Assembly (NCBI GenBank): GCA_029945375.1
Contig: CM057057.1
Location: forward strand, 1,426,001-1,490,000
Reading direction: 5' to 3'
DNA from: Agaricus subrufescens
Taxonomy: Eukaryota; Basidiomycota; Agaricomycetes; Agaricales; Agaricaceae
DNA length: 64,000 bases
Position 1 is the first letter of the stretch; each line of letters begins with the position of its first letter. The translations under genes were made by a program, and so were the position numbers. Shown one piece after another: positions 33,343 to 44,549 of this stretch. The notes under the pieces are model-generated. The model searched no databases and was not told the DNA's origin. It worked only from the letters and a program-made list of their open reading frames with translations.

Positions 33343-36291
33343 ATGTCGGGCGACTTTTCTTTGTGCTGCATACCTCGCCTCTCTTCTTGGCTTTCTCTCG
33401 TCCACAAACGTGTCTCTTCCGCTGGCTCATCTTCGCCTCCAGCGTCTCCTTATTACCAGTATTCTCTTTTGCCACGCGACAGTGCAGAGAGCCTAGTCAT
33501 ACCTGTCCTCCAAGCATATACCGACGTCGTACCCGGGGACACCTCTCCCCGCCCCTCAATCTCAAATGCCCCCCCTCGCTCCATTACGATTTCCATTCCC
33601 TCGCATGCATCATCAACCTTGCCCCCTTCGCCTCCAGACTCTCCTTCTAGCCAACGACCTCTTTTATTCCTTGATGAAGCGGAAGGATTGGATACACTGG
33701 GTCATCATGCAGATACCGAGTCCTCTCTATCCCCCCCTTCCGCCGCAAATGCCCCTTGCCCTGGCTCGGCACTAATTCCTCAACGACCTGCCAATCACTT
33801 AGGAGGATCTATTTGTCAAAACCTTTCACCTACATGTCTCGCGCCCCTTCCGCTGCCCCAACTGCCAACGGAACAAGCGTCGGTCTTTCAGGGGTCAAGT
33901 GTAAGCATTTTATTGAATCCGAAACACTCCCTCACATCATCCATACCAGTATATGTTTAATAGAGTTCACAATTTCTTTGGGGATACCGCTTTATCAAAC
34001 GATCATAAACCCATCGTGGATAATTGTGAGGATTATTTATATTCTAAGGCAATCGCTTACTGTTATCTCTACTAGTCATGGAGAACCTGCTGCAAGAGAC
34101 GATAATTGGTGCCGAGTCTGCCTGTTCCGCTCACGATCTTCTTCCATCATGTCTCCCCGAGACTTCAGCAGCCATTATACGACGGTGCCTTGATTTCATT
34201 GTGGAATGTCAGGGTGAGGGAAAGTTGTGCTGCGTGGTTGGTCCTGCGGGCGCTGGAAAATCCGCAATCGTCCAGATGGTCACCAAAAATGTCCCCAATG
34301 ACGTCATCTTTGCCTCGGTCTTCCTCTCCGTTAATGGGCGCAGAGATGGGGCAAAAATCATCCTGACTATTGCCCACCAGCTTGCCGTCAAGAGTGAACC
34401 ATATCGTCAATTCATCCGGGATCAGATTACCCACGACCCGTGTCTCCTTCGAAAATCACTATCATCACAGTTCAAGAAGCTTATTGTTGAGCCATTGATA
34501 CTTAAACACGTCTTCGGATCCCCTCGTCGGTTCTTAATTGCAATCGATGGCCTCAACGAGTGCGATAACCCCCTCACTCAGCGAAAACTTCTCGAGCTGA
34601 TCTCGGATTTCTGTATCACATACCCCACCTCTCCCATCGCATGGATTATCGCTAGTCGTCCAGAGCCTCATATCACATCATTCTTCGGCAAACCTGAATT
34701 TCAACGTGCATATACGAAGGAGGAGATAGAGATTGATTCTGATGAAGTTTGTGAGGATGTTCATCGGTACCTCCGCACAGAGCTGAAGAAGATCAAATTC
34801 GCAAATTCTGTACTCAGTCACAAGCGAGAATGGCCATTGGAATACGAATTTGCCAAGATTGCCTCAGCTGCAGCAGGACCATTTGCATATGCCGCGACGG
34901 TGGTCCGATATATCGGCGACTCCAACCACGGAGACCCAGCTGCTCGGCTTCATCGCGTAATCGAGACCATTGACGCCAACTCGAGTGATCATATGGCAAG
35001 TAATGACTACCCAATGGGTCGGCTCGATCTGTTGTACAAGAGGATTATTTTCCACGTCCCCGACAACGCCATGATCAGCACCCGAAAAATGCTACTCGTT
35101 TGTGCGCGGGGACTTTTCAAAGGTGTTGGATTCCGCGGACAATGCAATGCGCTCGGATTGACGGAGAAAGAAGCTTATGATGCTATCCGTTATCTATCCG
35201 CTGTTATCAGGATACCTGAGCTTGACCAAGCTGACGACGTATCTCTCTCATACTATCATAAATCATTCGAGGACTTCCTTTTCGACTTCAAGCGTTCAGG
35301 ATTTTCCCACAACTTTATGTATGAGGGTCTACTACTATGCCATCGCACTGCGTTGAAAATCCTCGAGGAGATTCCATACGAATTTGGCGGCGTAGCTGGT
35401 GGCGAAGGTGCTGGTGATGATTCACAAAATTCTTGTGATGGCATTCCGCTTTCATGGCCTGGTGATCAGCGTTTTCGTATAAATGATCGGGAGTTACGGA
35501 CCAAGTTGTACGGCAATACACTAAACTGGGTATGCAAGTACTTCAACGGCAACGGGATTTTTCACGGCCGTTTATCCTGTTTCCATGCGTTGACTACACG
35601 TTTTGCTGTGCCCGATGACAGTTTCCCGTTTTATAGATTACGAGACGGTGCACTTGTAAGTCCCTCCCAGCTCTGTTCTATTTCTAGCGCTAAAACGTTG
35701 CATTAGGATGTGTTTCGTGACGAACTTACAAAGCTTGGCAGGTTGAGGCAAGTGCCTCTTCGGGCTTTTGATTACTCCGCCATTTGTGGAGACATCGAGT
35801 TACTGTTTGTGAGTCCTACTGGAAAAAATGTCAAAGCCATGAATCCTTGGGTCCAATCTTGTGAAGTAAGTCATGATACAGTAGTTGCCAGACCGGTCAC
35901 TGAATCTTCGGTGATGCAGCATTCGAAGAGACGAATAGGCGCATTTCAGCAGCTACGAGGATGGTCTACAGAATTCAAGAGGTATTATCGAGTTGACGCG
36001 GGTGTTGAAGATACCAATATACCCCGGTTCGATATTGCTACGTGTCAACCAACTCATGAAAGTTGGTGTGCGTCGGATCGATCTAGTAAGCATGCTACTG
36101 TTCATTGTGTTCATTGTTCGCGGCGCTTTGCGCGTCAATTTATGGACAATTTGGATGTGTCTGCTATGGTTTTTGTTGATTCGACTGGGATGTGTTATGT
36201 AGAGGTGTCGTTTGTCGATCCGGGTGATGGGGTATCGCAGTGGAGATATAGGTTTTTACATTCTGGACTTCCGACTGGTGTTGATGCGTGA
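33343..36291 (+). CDS. NACHT-domain NLR-like protein, array copy 4
   Basis: Five exons: 33343-33900, 33950-34025, 34076-35655, 35707-35865 and 35920-36291; 914 residues, the longest of the set because exon 1 has 186 codons. The head is SSWLSLVHKRVSSAGSSS and the linker is Pro/Ser-rich. The motif exon reads MFNRVHNFFGDTALSNDH, a divergent version. Walker A is GPAGAGKSAIVQ. Walker B is DGLNECDN, with Asn as in copy 2. ASRPEPHITSFF and YHKSFEDFL are present. The region DFKRSGFSHNFMYEGL is nearly identical to copy 2, suggesting recent exchange or common origin. The last exon has CVHCSRRFARQFMDN and FVDSTGMCYVEVSFVDPGDG. The final intron stays open in frame, so an unspliced form would still be readable. 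Intact. Confidence 0.88.
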
Positions 36292-36355
36292 TAGTATATA
36301 GATTTCGTCGCTTGTAACAATAACTTATTAACACCAATTTATGCTACTTAGTTGG

Positions 36356-36856
36356 ACGGCGGACAAACAGTTGTCAAATGGAGGTAGGGGGTTTGATGTC
36401 ACTGAGATCCAATACTGATGCGTCAATTCAGAAGCCGATTACGTCAAGCTTGTCGCTCAGTTGGAGCCGACTTATCTCTCTAAAATCTTCACTAGATGGC
36501 ACTACAAGTCTTCCACAACTACTTTCAGTGCAACTTTTTTGTTTATTGCAAAGAAGCTATAGAATGTAAGGCCCACCAAGACTATACTGCAACAGAATCC
36601 TGGTTAGAGTTTTAGGGCGGTGGCTTTGCACTATCTGACAGAATACAACGACAAGGAACTAGTTAAGCCATGACTACATGGTTGATAAGACTATCTTGCG
36701 GTGCGAACGAGAATAAGAAAGTACAAAGATCAACAATATAGTGCTGAAGGATTTCCCTCACATCTGTGACATGGCACATCAACCGGTTACCGACAATCTG
36801 ACAGACCACTTGACATCAAACCCCTTATCTTCATTTGACAGCGAATCGTCCGCCGT
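36356..36856. mobile_element. ~500-bp MITE with 46-bp imperfect inverted repeats
   Basis: Left arm 36356-36401 and right arm 36811-36856 are reverse complements at 38 of 46 positions. They start ACGGCGGAC and end with an identical GGGGTTTGATGTCA. There is no transposase frame inside. No clear target duplication was found, so the exact outer ends are uncertain by a few bases. It lies in the spacer between NLR copies 4 and 5. Confidence 0.65.
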
Positions 36857-37184
36857 GTGAAGATAGACTACTTCTGCAAAGGAATGCAACTGCGCGGATC
36901 CACAGCGAGGAATTTTAGGTTTGAGAATTATATTGACGGAGCAGGAGTTGGAAGATAGGTCGATGCTGGACGGACGTCAGGTTGAAATTTCACAGTTTTA
37001 CCTAAGTGGATTATGCGAGAAATTTGGTTGGGAGTTAATTTACTGACTGGTGATGAATCGCTTCGACATATGCCAAACGAGAGGCAGGCATGTCCGAGGT
37101 CCATAGCTATCATTAACAAGTTGAGTTGAGTATATAGAGGGAGACGGCAGCCTATAGGTGCTCTGCCGTTGCAATGCAGTGCAT

Positions 37185-37235
37185 GAATGTGACACAGCCA
37201 TGCTCTCAAGTTGGAAGCATGGCTGTGTCACATTC
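37185..37235. promoter_or_regulatory. perfect 20-bp inverted repeat in the promoter of NLR copy 5
   Basis: Arms 37185-37204 (GAATGTGACACAGCCATGCT) and 37216-37235 are perfect reverse complements separated by 11 bp, ending about 77 bp before the ATG. The TGTCACATTCCTC half resembles the GTGACATTCCTC found upstream of NLR copies 2 and 4, so the palindrome is built on a conserved promoter element. It could be a dimeric regulator site or an RNA hairpin in the 5' UTR. Confidence 0.6.
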
Positions 37236-37312
37236 CTCACATCCGTAGTGGCCATATATATAGACGGGGGATGGGGTCACTTTTCCCATTCCTCCCTTAT
37301 CCGCCTTCGAGC

Positions 37313-40110
37313 ATGTCCGGCAAATCCCCTGCGGCCTCCAAGAGTCGCGTTCCTTGGCTGTCCCGCTTCAAAAAACGTGTTTCTTCGGCCTTTGCTCCTT
37401 CCTCCCTGGCTTCTAGTCCATCTCATCTACCTGGTGATGCGAACATAGCAGTTTATTGTGCGGATACTGATTTCCCTCCTTTATCTGTCCCTCATCATCT
37501 CTTGAACTCAGTTTCAAGCACATCCGTTCCGTCTACTACAAATACCGCCCGTGCTGGTTCAACCTTGGACCCCACCTACTCTACTCGTCACACAGAAGAC
37601 TCAAGCTATGGCAATCATTCGTCTACGCACCTCAGGCCCGCTACTTCTCCTCTGCCCTTTCAAGGACAGGCATTAAGCTATCGAGGAACGAGCGTGAGTC
37701 TTCTGTTACCTTTGTAACTTCCTTACAAAACATCCGCCACAGCATATGTTTAACCAAGCGCAAAATTTCGTCGTGAAGGATACTACGTTCATTGAGAACA
37801 ATACCGGTGGAGACAATTGTAAGAGCTGTCAAAGTTGCAATTTGTACTCATACTGACTGGTATCTCTGCTAGTCATGGAGAAGCTTCTACAAGCGACGAT
37901 CATCGGAGCTGAGTTTGATTCTTCCGCCCGTGACCCTCCCCCACGGTGTCACCCTGGAACTCGCCTAGCAATCATACAACGCTGCCTTGACTTTATCAAC
38001 CAATGTAACGACGAAGGAAAATTGCGATGGGTGTTTGGTCCTGCTGGCGTCGGGAAATCCGCAGTCATGCAGATGGTCACTGAAAAGGCTCCTAATGGCG
38101 TCACATTTGCTTCCATATTCCTTTCAGTAAATGGACGAAGAGATGGGAAAAAGGCTGTCATTACGATTGCATACCAGTTCGCGGTTAAATGTGGGCCCTA
38201 TCATCGTTTCATCCGTGATCAGATCAGTCTTGATCCGTCCCTTCTTCACAAATCATTATCGGTGCAGTTCGACAAGTTTATTGTTGAACCATTCATTCTC
38301 AACCGCATCTTTGAAACCTCTCGTCGATTCCTAGTGGTCATTGATGGCCTCGACGAGTGCGATGATATCCCAACTCAACGGAAGCTTCTTGAGTTGATCT
38401 CAAATTTCTGCATCGAATATCCTTCCTCTCCTATCGCATGGATTGTTGCCAGTCGCCCTGAGCCTCACATCACGTCATTTTTTGAGAGAGCAAAGGTGCA
38501 ACCCGTATACACCAAGGAGGAAATGATTATTGATTCTGATGAAGCATGCGATGAAGTTCAACGATATCTCCGTGACGAGCTAAGCAAAATCAAACTTGAT
38601 CACCCTACGCTCAGGCATAAGCAAGAATGGCCTTTGGAGCACGATTTCACAAGAATCGCCTCAGCTGCGGGAGGGCTCTTTGCGTACGCTGCAACCGTAG
38701 TCCGTTACATAGGCGATCCTACCCATGGTGGCCCAGCTGCTCAGCTCCGTCGGGTACTAGAAACTATCGATGCTACCGCAAAGGAACATGGGGCGAGAAA
38801 AGATCACCCAATGGATCGACTTGACGCACTATATAAGAGGATTCTTTCCAACGCCCCAGATGATGTCATGATGAACACGAGAAAATTGTTACTCATTGGT
38901 TTTGACTCCGATTTTCACAATGTTGGGTTCCGCATGAGGTGCAATGCACTCAAGTTGACGGAGGACGATGCATATGACGCTATTCGGCATCTACACGCTG
39001 TTATGAAGATTCCACAGCCTCATCAAGCTGATGACAAACTTTCGTCCTATCATAAATCGTTTGACGACTTCCTACGGGATTTCAAGCGCTCAGGGTTTTC
39101 TCATGACCTTGAGTCCGAGTTTAGTCAGCTATGTGAACATGTCATAGTGAAAATTATGGAGGAACTTCAAGATGATTGCGATAGGGGGGTCGGTTACGCC
39201 AATATCGAGCTTTGGAATGGTGTCATGATCGGTCAATGCCGAAACATTTCACTTTCGTGGCCTGCCGACAAGCGTTTCGACATGAAAGATCACCAGATGC
39301 GAACCAACTTGTACACAATGGCAATCCGTCAATTAGAAGTAAGGATCTCTAGCCGTGGCAGTTCTCTTGCAAAGAGCATATCCTGTTTTCATGCACTGAC
39401 CGTTCGTTTTACTGTACCAACTTTCACTTTTCCGTTTTATCAATTGCGAGATTGCACCTTTGTAAGTATCACTGGCTTTTATATCGTTTTGAATGCTAAA
39501 GCTCTTATTAGGACCAATTTCGTCAGACGCTAGCAAAACTTGGCAAGTTGAAGCAAGTGCCTCTGCGGGTGTTCGATTTTGAAGCAATCTGTGGAGATAT
39601 TGTGCTACGATTGACAGCTCCTGCCGGAAGTAATAGCATAGTTTCGGATTATTGGGATCCCGCTTGCAAAGTGAGTTGTTATTCAAGGATTGTCGAGAGC
39701 TTACTAAATCTTAGCTCATGTAGCATGCAAAGCGGGATTCAAACGGTTCGGGCCAGTCGCGAGGATGGTCAACATCCTTTAAACACTATTCTCAAGTTGG
39801 CTCTGAGACTCGAGATAACGAAGATGATCATTCGACTCTCCCTCAGTCTCATATTGCTGCGCTTCAACAGGCTCATCAGGAATGGGCTAAAGTTCATGCG
39901 CATTATTTGGGCAGAACTGCTGCTTGTATTCGCTGCTCGCGACGCTTTGCACGCTACTTCACGAATAACCTGGATTTACCTGCCATGGTTTTCGTTGATT
40001 CGACTCAGATGTGTTATGTAGAGGCCTCTTTCGTCGATCCAGATGACGGAGTATCGGAGTGGAGATACCGATTTTTACATTCTGGACGTCCGAGTACTAT
40101 CGATGCGTAG
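37313..40110 (+). CDS. NACHT-domain NLR-like protein, array copy 5
   Basis: Five exons: 37313-37693, 37743-37818, 37873-39461, 39512-39670 and 39724-40110; 863 residues. The head is SRVPWLSRFKKRVSSAFAPS, then Ser/Thr-rich. The motif exon reads FNQAQNFVVKDTTFIENN. Walker A is GPAGVGKSAVMQ, Walker B DGLDECDD, then ASRPEPHITSFF; YHKSFDDFL replaces the usual FEDFL. The tail has SLSWPADKRF, the invariant 159-nt exon, and a last exon with CIRCSRRFARYFTNN and FVDSTQMCYVEASFVDPDDG. No frame break. It is the last NLR of the array, followed by the mariner-like element and the broken membrane-protein copy. Confidence 0.88.
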
Positions 40111-40710
40111 CATAGATATGTTGATTGTCGCAATGAGTTCATTAGCATCGCTCTGGATTTGTGTGCCTATCGCCGGGTGTCGAATGTTTTTACCAATTGC
40201 CTCCTGTTTGCGGACGTATCTCGTGCTCCCTTTGGCTCCCATCTGTTGCCTGTCAATACATAGCTACGTGTGAACGCTGTGCTCAAAATGGGTGCGGTTG
40301 TGGATGCATTGGAAAGAGGTTGATCCGAGGACTGGTGATCAAAGTGGTACCCGACCTTGAGTAGTGATGTGACGTCCCTCACATCAGCATTCCATACTTA
40401 TGTAAGTTTATGGCAGTCGCCACTTTGTTCTCCTTTTGCACATCACTACAGCAGCGCTTCGACCCCTTGTTGCCAATTCGTAGTAAAGTGAAGGTGAGAA
40501 TTCCGGTCGCTGGTCGCTGGTGTAGAGAACGTGATCGGGCTATGCCCGAAATGTTCTCTCTTATTTTATTTTCTATTCTCACAGCCGCTAGGTACTTAAG
40601 TAGAAATTTTGTACTTTTGTACTTTGGCTTCCCCCGAGATGGAATGACCCACAGTTTGACAGTTTCTCTTCTCTGACAGGATCGACATCAGACGCCACGA
40701 GCGCGTTGTA
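40111..40710. other. spacer between NLR copy 5 and the mariner-like element
   Basis: No gene. Parts match the spacer after NLR copy 3 (GGCAGTCGCCACTTTGTTCTCCTT, TTGTTGCCAATTCGT). Within it, 40519-40545 is the reverse complement of 30372-30398 (26 of 27 bp), although the surrounding sequence is in direct orientation, which implies a small local inversion. Confidence 0.6.
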
Positions 40711-42288
40711 CAGTGGGCAACAAAACCTTTCCAATGTTTTGTACATTTGTAAAGAACATGCTATAGCAGTCCAAATAAATTGTGTAAAATCATGAAAATA
40801 TACAGGAAGGTACATCAGCATCTTGTTTACATGTATGTACAATCCTGTGGCTGTGCTTTGAATTTCAGCTCAGTTTCAAGAGAGTTTAAGATTGAGAACC
40901 ATTGGAAAGGTTTTGTTGCTGCTCATTTCAAAGACAGAAAAGGCTAATTACTGGAGCTTGCAATGATGTTTGTCAGCTAAAAATGTTACATAATGATATT
41001 CTGATGTTGCTTTCACTATCCTGTGACATGTCACACCTGTTATGTCACACCAAACCACTTCCAATATTTGAAAAACATTTACTTGATTATTATATAAGAA
41101 ATTGTTATTTAGTCAAATATTTTTAGTGATAATTTTGTATCTGGTCTCAGAAAAGTTAGCTTGGAACATAATCACACTTATATGATGTGATTAGACCAGT
41201 TTCAGCTGTTTTTGTAGATGTTTTTCAATGTATAGTCTTATTAAAATATTATATTATCTACTTTTTGGTCACAAATATCTGGATTCCTAGGTGATTCTCA
41301 TTCTAAAATTTACTAAATGAGTCTCTAGTGTTCTAATCTTTAATTTTGTTACCCCTAAAGTGTAGTCAAATGTTTTAATTTACCTGGAAACAGCTTGCAA
41401 TGTTAGCGTAACATGATAGAATCAGGGGTACACATGTGGACTTATGAAAAACAAGTTTTGATGGACTAAATAATCATGTCATAGGCCCAATATACTAGAA
41501 TAAGTACCTTGTAACAAAGTCAATATAGTTCAATAGTAAGAATAAGAAGAAAAAGGCTAAATCAAAATGGCATATAGAGATAAAGTAATTTACAAGAGGT
41601 AATACAGTTATCTGCAACTGTACACTCAGTAACTGAATTGAAATTGCTATGGATATTATATATAGAGTAAATGCTCATGTTTTGGAAGTAAATTTGAGAT
41701 ACTAACATCCAAGCAGCTTTCAAAATTTGACATAAAAAAAGAAGAAATGGTGTTTTCTAGTGAAAAACAGTACAAATACACTGGAAATGATCAAGAGAAT
41801 AACCCCAAGATGTCATGCACATACCTTTGAATAATAAATAGCCCATTTGCACACAAGTAAGCAACTTTAACCTAGGTACAAGATGAGAAGGCTTCAAAGT
41901 TTCAAGCAATAGGAGACTTAGACTATTTTCCAAATTACAGGGGGTTTGGTGTGACATAACAGATGTGACCTGTCACAGGATAGTGAAAGCAACATCAGAA
42001 TATCATTATGTAACATTTTTAGCTGACAAACATCATTGCAAGCTCCAGCAATTAGCCTTTTCTGTCTTTGAAATGAGCAGCAACAAAACCTTTCCAATGG
42101 TTCTCAATCTTAAACTCTCTTGAAACTGAGCTTAAATTCAAAGCACAGCCACAGGATTGTACATACATGTAAACAAGATGCTGATGTACCTTCCTGTATA
42201 TTTTCATAATTTTACACAATTTATTTGGACTGCTATAGCATGTTCTTTACAAATGTACAAAACATTGGAAAGGTTTTGTTGCCCACTG
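40711..42288. mobile_element. Tc1/mariner-like non-autonomous element, 1578 bp with 346-bp inverted repeats
   Basis: The element starts CAGTGGGCAACAAAACC, ends with the exact reverse complement, and is flanked by TA on both sides (40709-40710, 42289-42290), the Tc1/mariner target. The inverted repeats 40711-41056 and 41943-42288 are 346 bp each, with only about five mismatches. The ~890-bp centre is very AT-rich and has no transposase frame, so it needs a transposase from elsewhere. The terminal 20 bp (40717-40736) recur in reverse complement inside each arm (40900-40919 and the mirror position), giving four potential transposase-binding sites. Base composition differs strongly from the surroundings. 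The near-identity of the arms indicates recent arrival or homogenisation. Confidence 0.9.
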
Positions 42289-43071
42289 TATGTGTATCAT
42301 CGAGGTTGACATTGGGAGGTCCCACTGAGGTCGTTTCGTCGACCTCAATTGTTGAACGAACTCACGTCCTTCACTGGACGCGAAGGTTTATCAGCTGGTG
42401 GCTTTGGTGATCGTACGGGGTTCCGAAGCTGTAAGACTAAATGACACCATGGGTTTGGTTTCACTATACGGAATGCGACAAGCCTGGGCCTCAGCCGAGC
42501 TTTTCATGCGTGCGACTAGGCACTTATATCTGGTAGGGGTCCTTGTTATCGGACTTATGAATCAAAATCTGATTGGAGCCATTTACAGAAGTGCACATGT
42601 ACTACACCGATCATGATCACGATAGTCTTGAGATACATCTTCTTAACCCCTGCCTGACCTCAGCAAAAAAGGATGAAACCGAGATGATGAATCAATAGTA
42701 CATCATTCCCCATGCTTAGTCTTACGTCCTAATTACTTGAGCGCCATTCCCTGAATGATTTTGCCTTCCCCAGTAGTATCTGGTAAAGGACTAAATTCAT
42801 CTTTCTAACCCCTGCCTAAGCCCAGCACAAAAGACGAAACAAAAATGAAAAATCAATGGCACAGTATTCACCATGAAGAAAAGATACCTTAGTCTCACGC
42901 CTCAGTTCACCATTCCTTGAATGATCTTGCCTTCCCCAGTATCTAACCACAAACGGAATTTGAGATGATGCGTATGACCACTAGTGGTATCGATACAAGA
43001 AAGTATACCTTGCACTTGTTGCGCCGCCATCTCAACTAGATTGCGTCGACTTCTGTTAAAAGGTGATGTCC
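42289..43071. other. spacer upstream of the broken membrane-protein copy
   Basis: This repeats the organisation upstream of copy 2: the 42395-42600 segment (see 30418-30640) and two tandem promoter units (about 42663 and 42824). No gene. Confidence 0.6.
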
Positions 43072-43100
43072 GACTTCTGGGAGGGTATAAGAGGAGCTTG
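43072..43100 (+). promoter_or_regulatory. TATA-type core promoter of the broken membrane-protein copy
   Basis: CTTCTGGGAGGGTATAAGAG with TATAAG at 43086-43091, 42 bp before the ATG. The promoter is intact although the gene is cut off. Confidence 0.65.
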
Positions 43101-43132
43101 TCCATCCCCCGGCTCCTTAACCCACGGTACCG

Positions 43133-43690
43133 ATGACAAACGACGAGTCGCATGCTGAAGAACATTTGACCCTGGCAATGGGCCTCTTTGCCTCTACAAC
43201 CGTCACAGCAGTGTTTTACACCCTCACATTTATACTCTACTGCCTTTCATTTCGCCTCTTGTATGCTCAACTCCGGAATGATCAGGGCAAGATCGTTCGA
43301 CGCACGGTGTGGAAGATGGTCTTTCAAACGGTGCTTCTGACCTGTGCTACAGTGGATATCATTCTTTCAGGCCATGATATCCAAGTGAGGTTTATTGATC
43401 ACGGTGCTTTACCTGGTGGCCCGTTTGACATCTCAGCAACAATGGATCTTGCGACAATTGGAATCATAAGCTTTACTGTGAATGTTGTGGAAAACTTTTT
43501 GATATCGGGTGTATTAGTAAGTTTCCTTCGAGTATTTTCCTACACCCAGGAATACTGATCCGGCTGCTTTTCAGGTATGGCGTGCCTGGGTCATTTGGAG
43601 CGGAACTCGCTTTGCGACAGCCCTCACTATTGTGTCTTTATTTTTGTATACACTGCGTCTACAAGTTAATAAACCACATGCCATATTGAT
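43133..43690 (+). pseudogene. multi-TM membrane protein, array copy 3, truncated
   Basis: Exon 1 (43133-43516, 128 codons) and most of exon 2 (from 43575: VWRAWVIWSGTRFATALTIVSL) are preserved with the same phases as copies 1 and 2. Homology fades at about 43643-43700, within or just after the second exon; the last three exons, with helices 5-7 and the tail, are missing. AT-rich sequence and a CACTA-type element follow. Exon 1 is still open, and the read-through frame would add about 12 foreign residues, so a short 3-4 helix product could be made, but the gene is best regarded as broken. Confidence 0.8.
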
Positions 43691-44549
43691 AATTAATTGA
43701 AGTTAAATAGTTAAGTAAACAAAAATATTTAAAATTTTATATTGATGACTTATTTTGGTATGGACATCAATACGGAATCGATATTAGTCAGGGCGTATAA
43801 ATAACTTGATATCGACTTATTGATAAGCATATTAAATATATATTAAATACATATTTGGTCGGAGTCTTAGATAGGTTAACAATATGTTGAAATGAGAATA
43901 AAAGACGTATTGAAATAAGATGCTAAATATATGCATAATGGGTTACAGGTCACATTGAGTAAATATAGTGTAGGTATTGAAAAGAATCTGTTGGGGGAAT
44001 CACCTTGTTGACAAGCAATTCGCTGGGTGATTGAGCTGCGACTTCCAACAACTGTCAACTTCCAAATCTCACTTCCAAATCGTAGAATGGCCCGCTGGTT
44101 TTTGGGGAAGATATTGTGTTGTTGGTTAGGTAATCGACTGGAGAATTGACTGCTGGTTGAGAATCGAATGGAGAATTGGTTGCGGATTTGACAAGGAATT
44201 CAGCGAGTGAGTCGACAGTAGATTTTGGCATACATGATTTGAACACCACTTGGTAATCCACAAATCCAAAGAATGAAAGGCACGCAGAAGAGCTAGGGGG
44301 AAAGGAGGACCTGGTGATTCAACCAGCGATCCTCTCTACATTCAAACCCAAACGAGTTTTGACTAGGGAGGGGGTAGGGAGGGGGTATACTGATCAAGGA
44401 ACGAGTTTGGATGTGTGCTTACTATTCTAGCGGGCTATCATCTAAGGAAAGACATTTATTCGAGTTAACACATTTGAAGAAGGGAATTAGTAAATTGTAC
44501 TGCATATACAAAATGTCACTAGAGTGTTTCTTAGTCCTCATGTCCTCTA
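43691..44549. other. AT-rich segment between the broken gene and the transposase
   Basis: The first ~350 bp are unusually AT-rich (runs such as AAATATTTAAAATTTTATATT) and unlike the array. From about 44040 the composition returns to normal. No open frame of note and no LTR or matching inverted repeat was found. It probably contains the 3' terminal region of the CACTA-type element. A G-rich block lies at 44366-44385. Confidence 0.45.
44366..44385 (+). other. G-quadruplex-forming motif
   Basis: Four G runs of 3, 5, 3 and 5 with loops of 1, 2 and 1 nt, as two near-identical GGGAGGGGG units separated by TA. Short loops and long runs make this a strong predicted quadruplex on the plus strand. It lies 3' of the minus-strand transposase gene, where subterminal structure is common in DNA transposons. 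Confidence 0.7.

Noticed and set aside
35710..36291. Separate 193-codon gene at the end of NLR copy 4
   Set aside because: It is exons 4 and 5 plus the intervening in-frame intron of the NLR gene; the paralogues show the intron clearly.
43691..44300. AT-rich block as a solo LTR
   Set aside because: No TG...CA ends with flanking 4-6 bp duplication and no second copy in the window.
44517..44530. CACTAGAGTG as a possible left terminus of the CACTA-type element
   Set aside because: No matching TAGTG with inverted-repeat similarity was found on the right side between 51.8 and 55 kb, and the position is only ~30 bp from the transposase stop. Ends left undefined.
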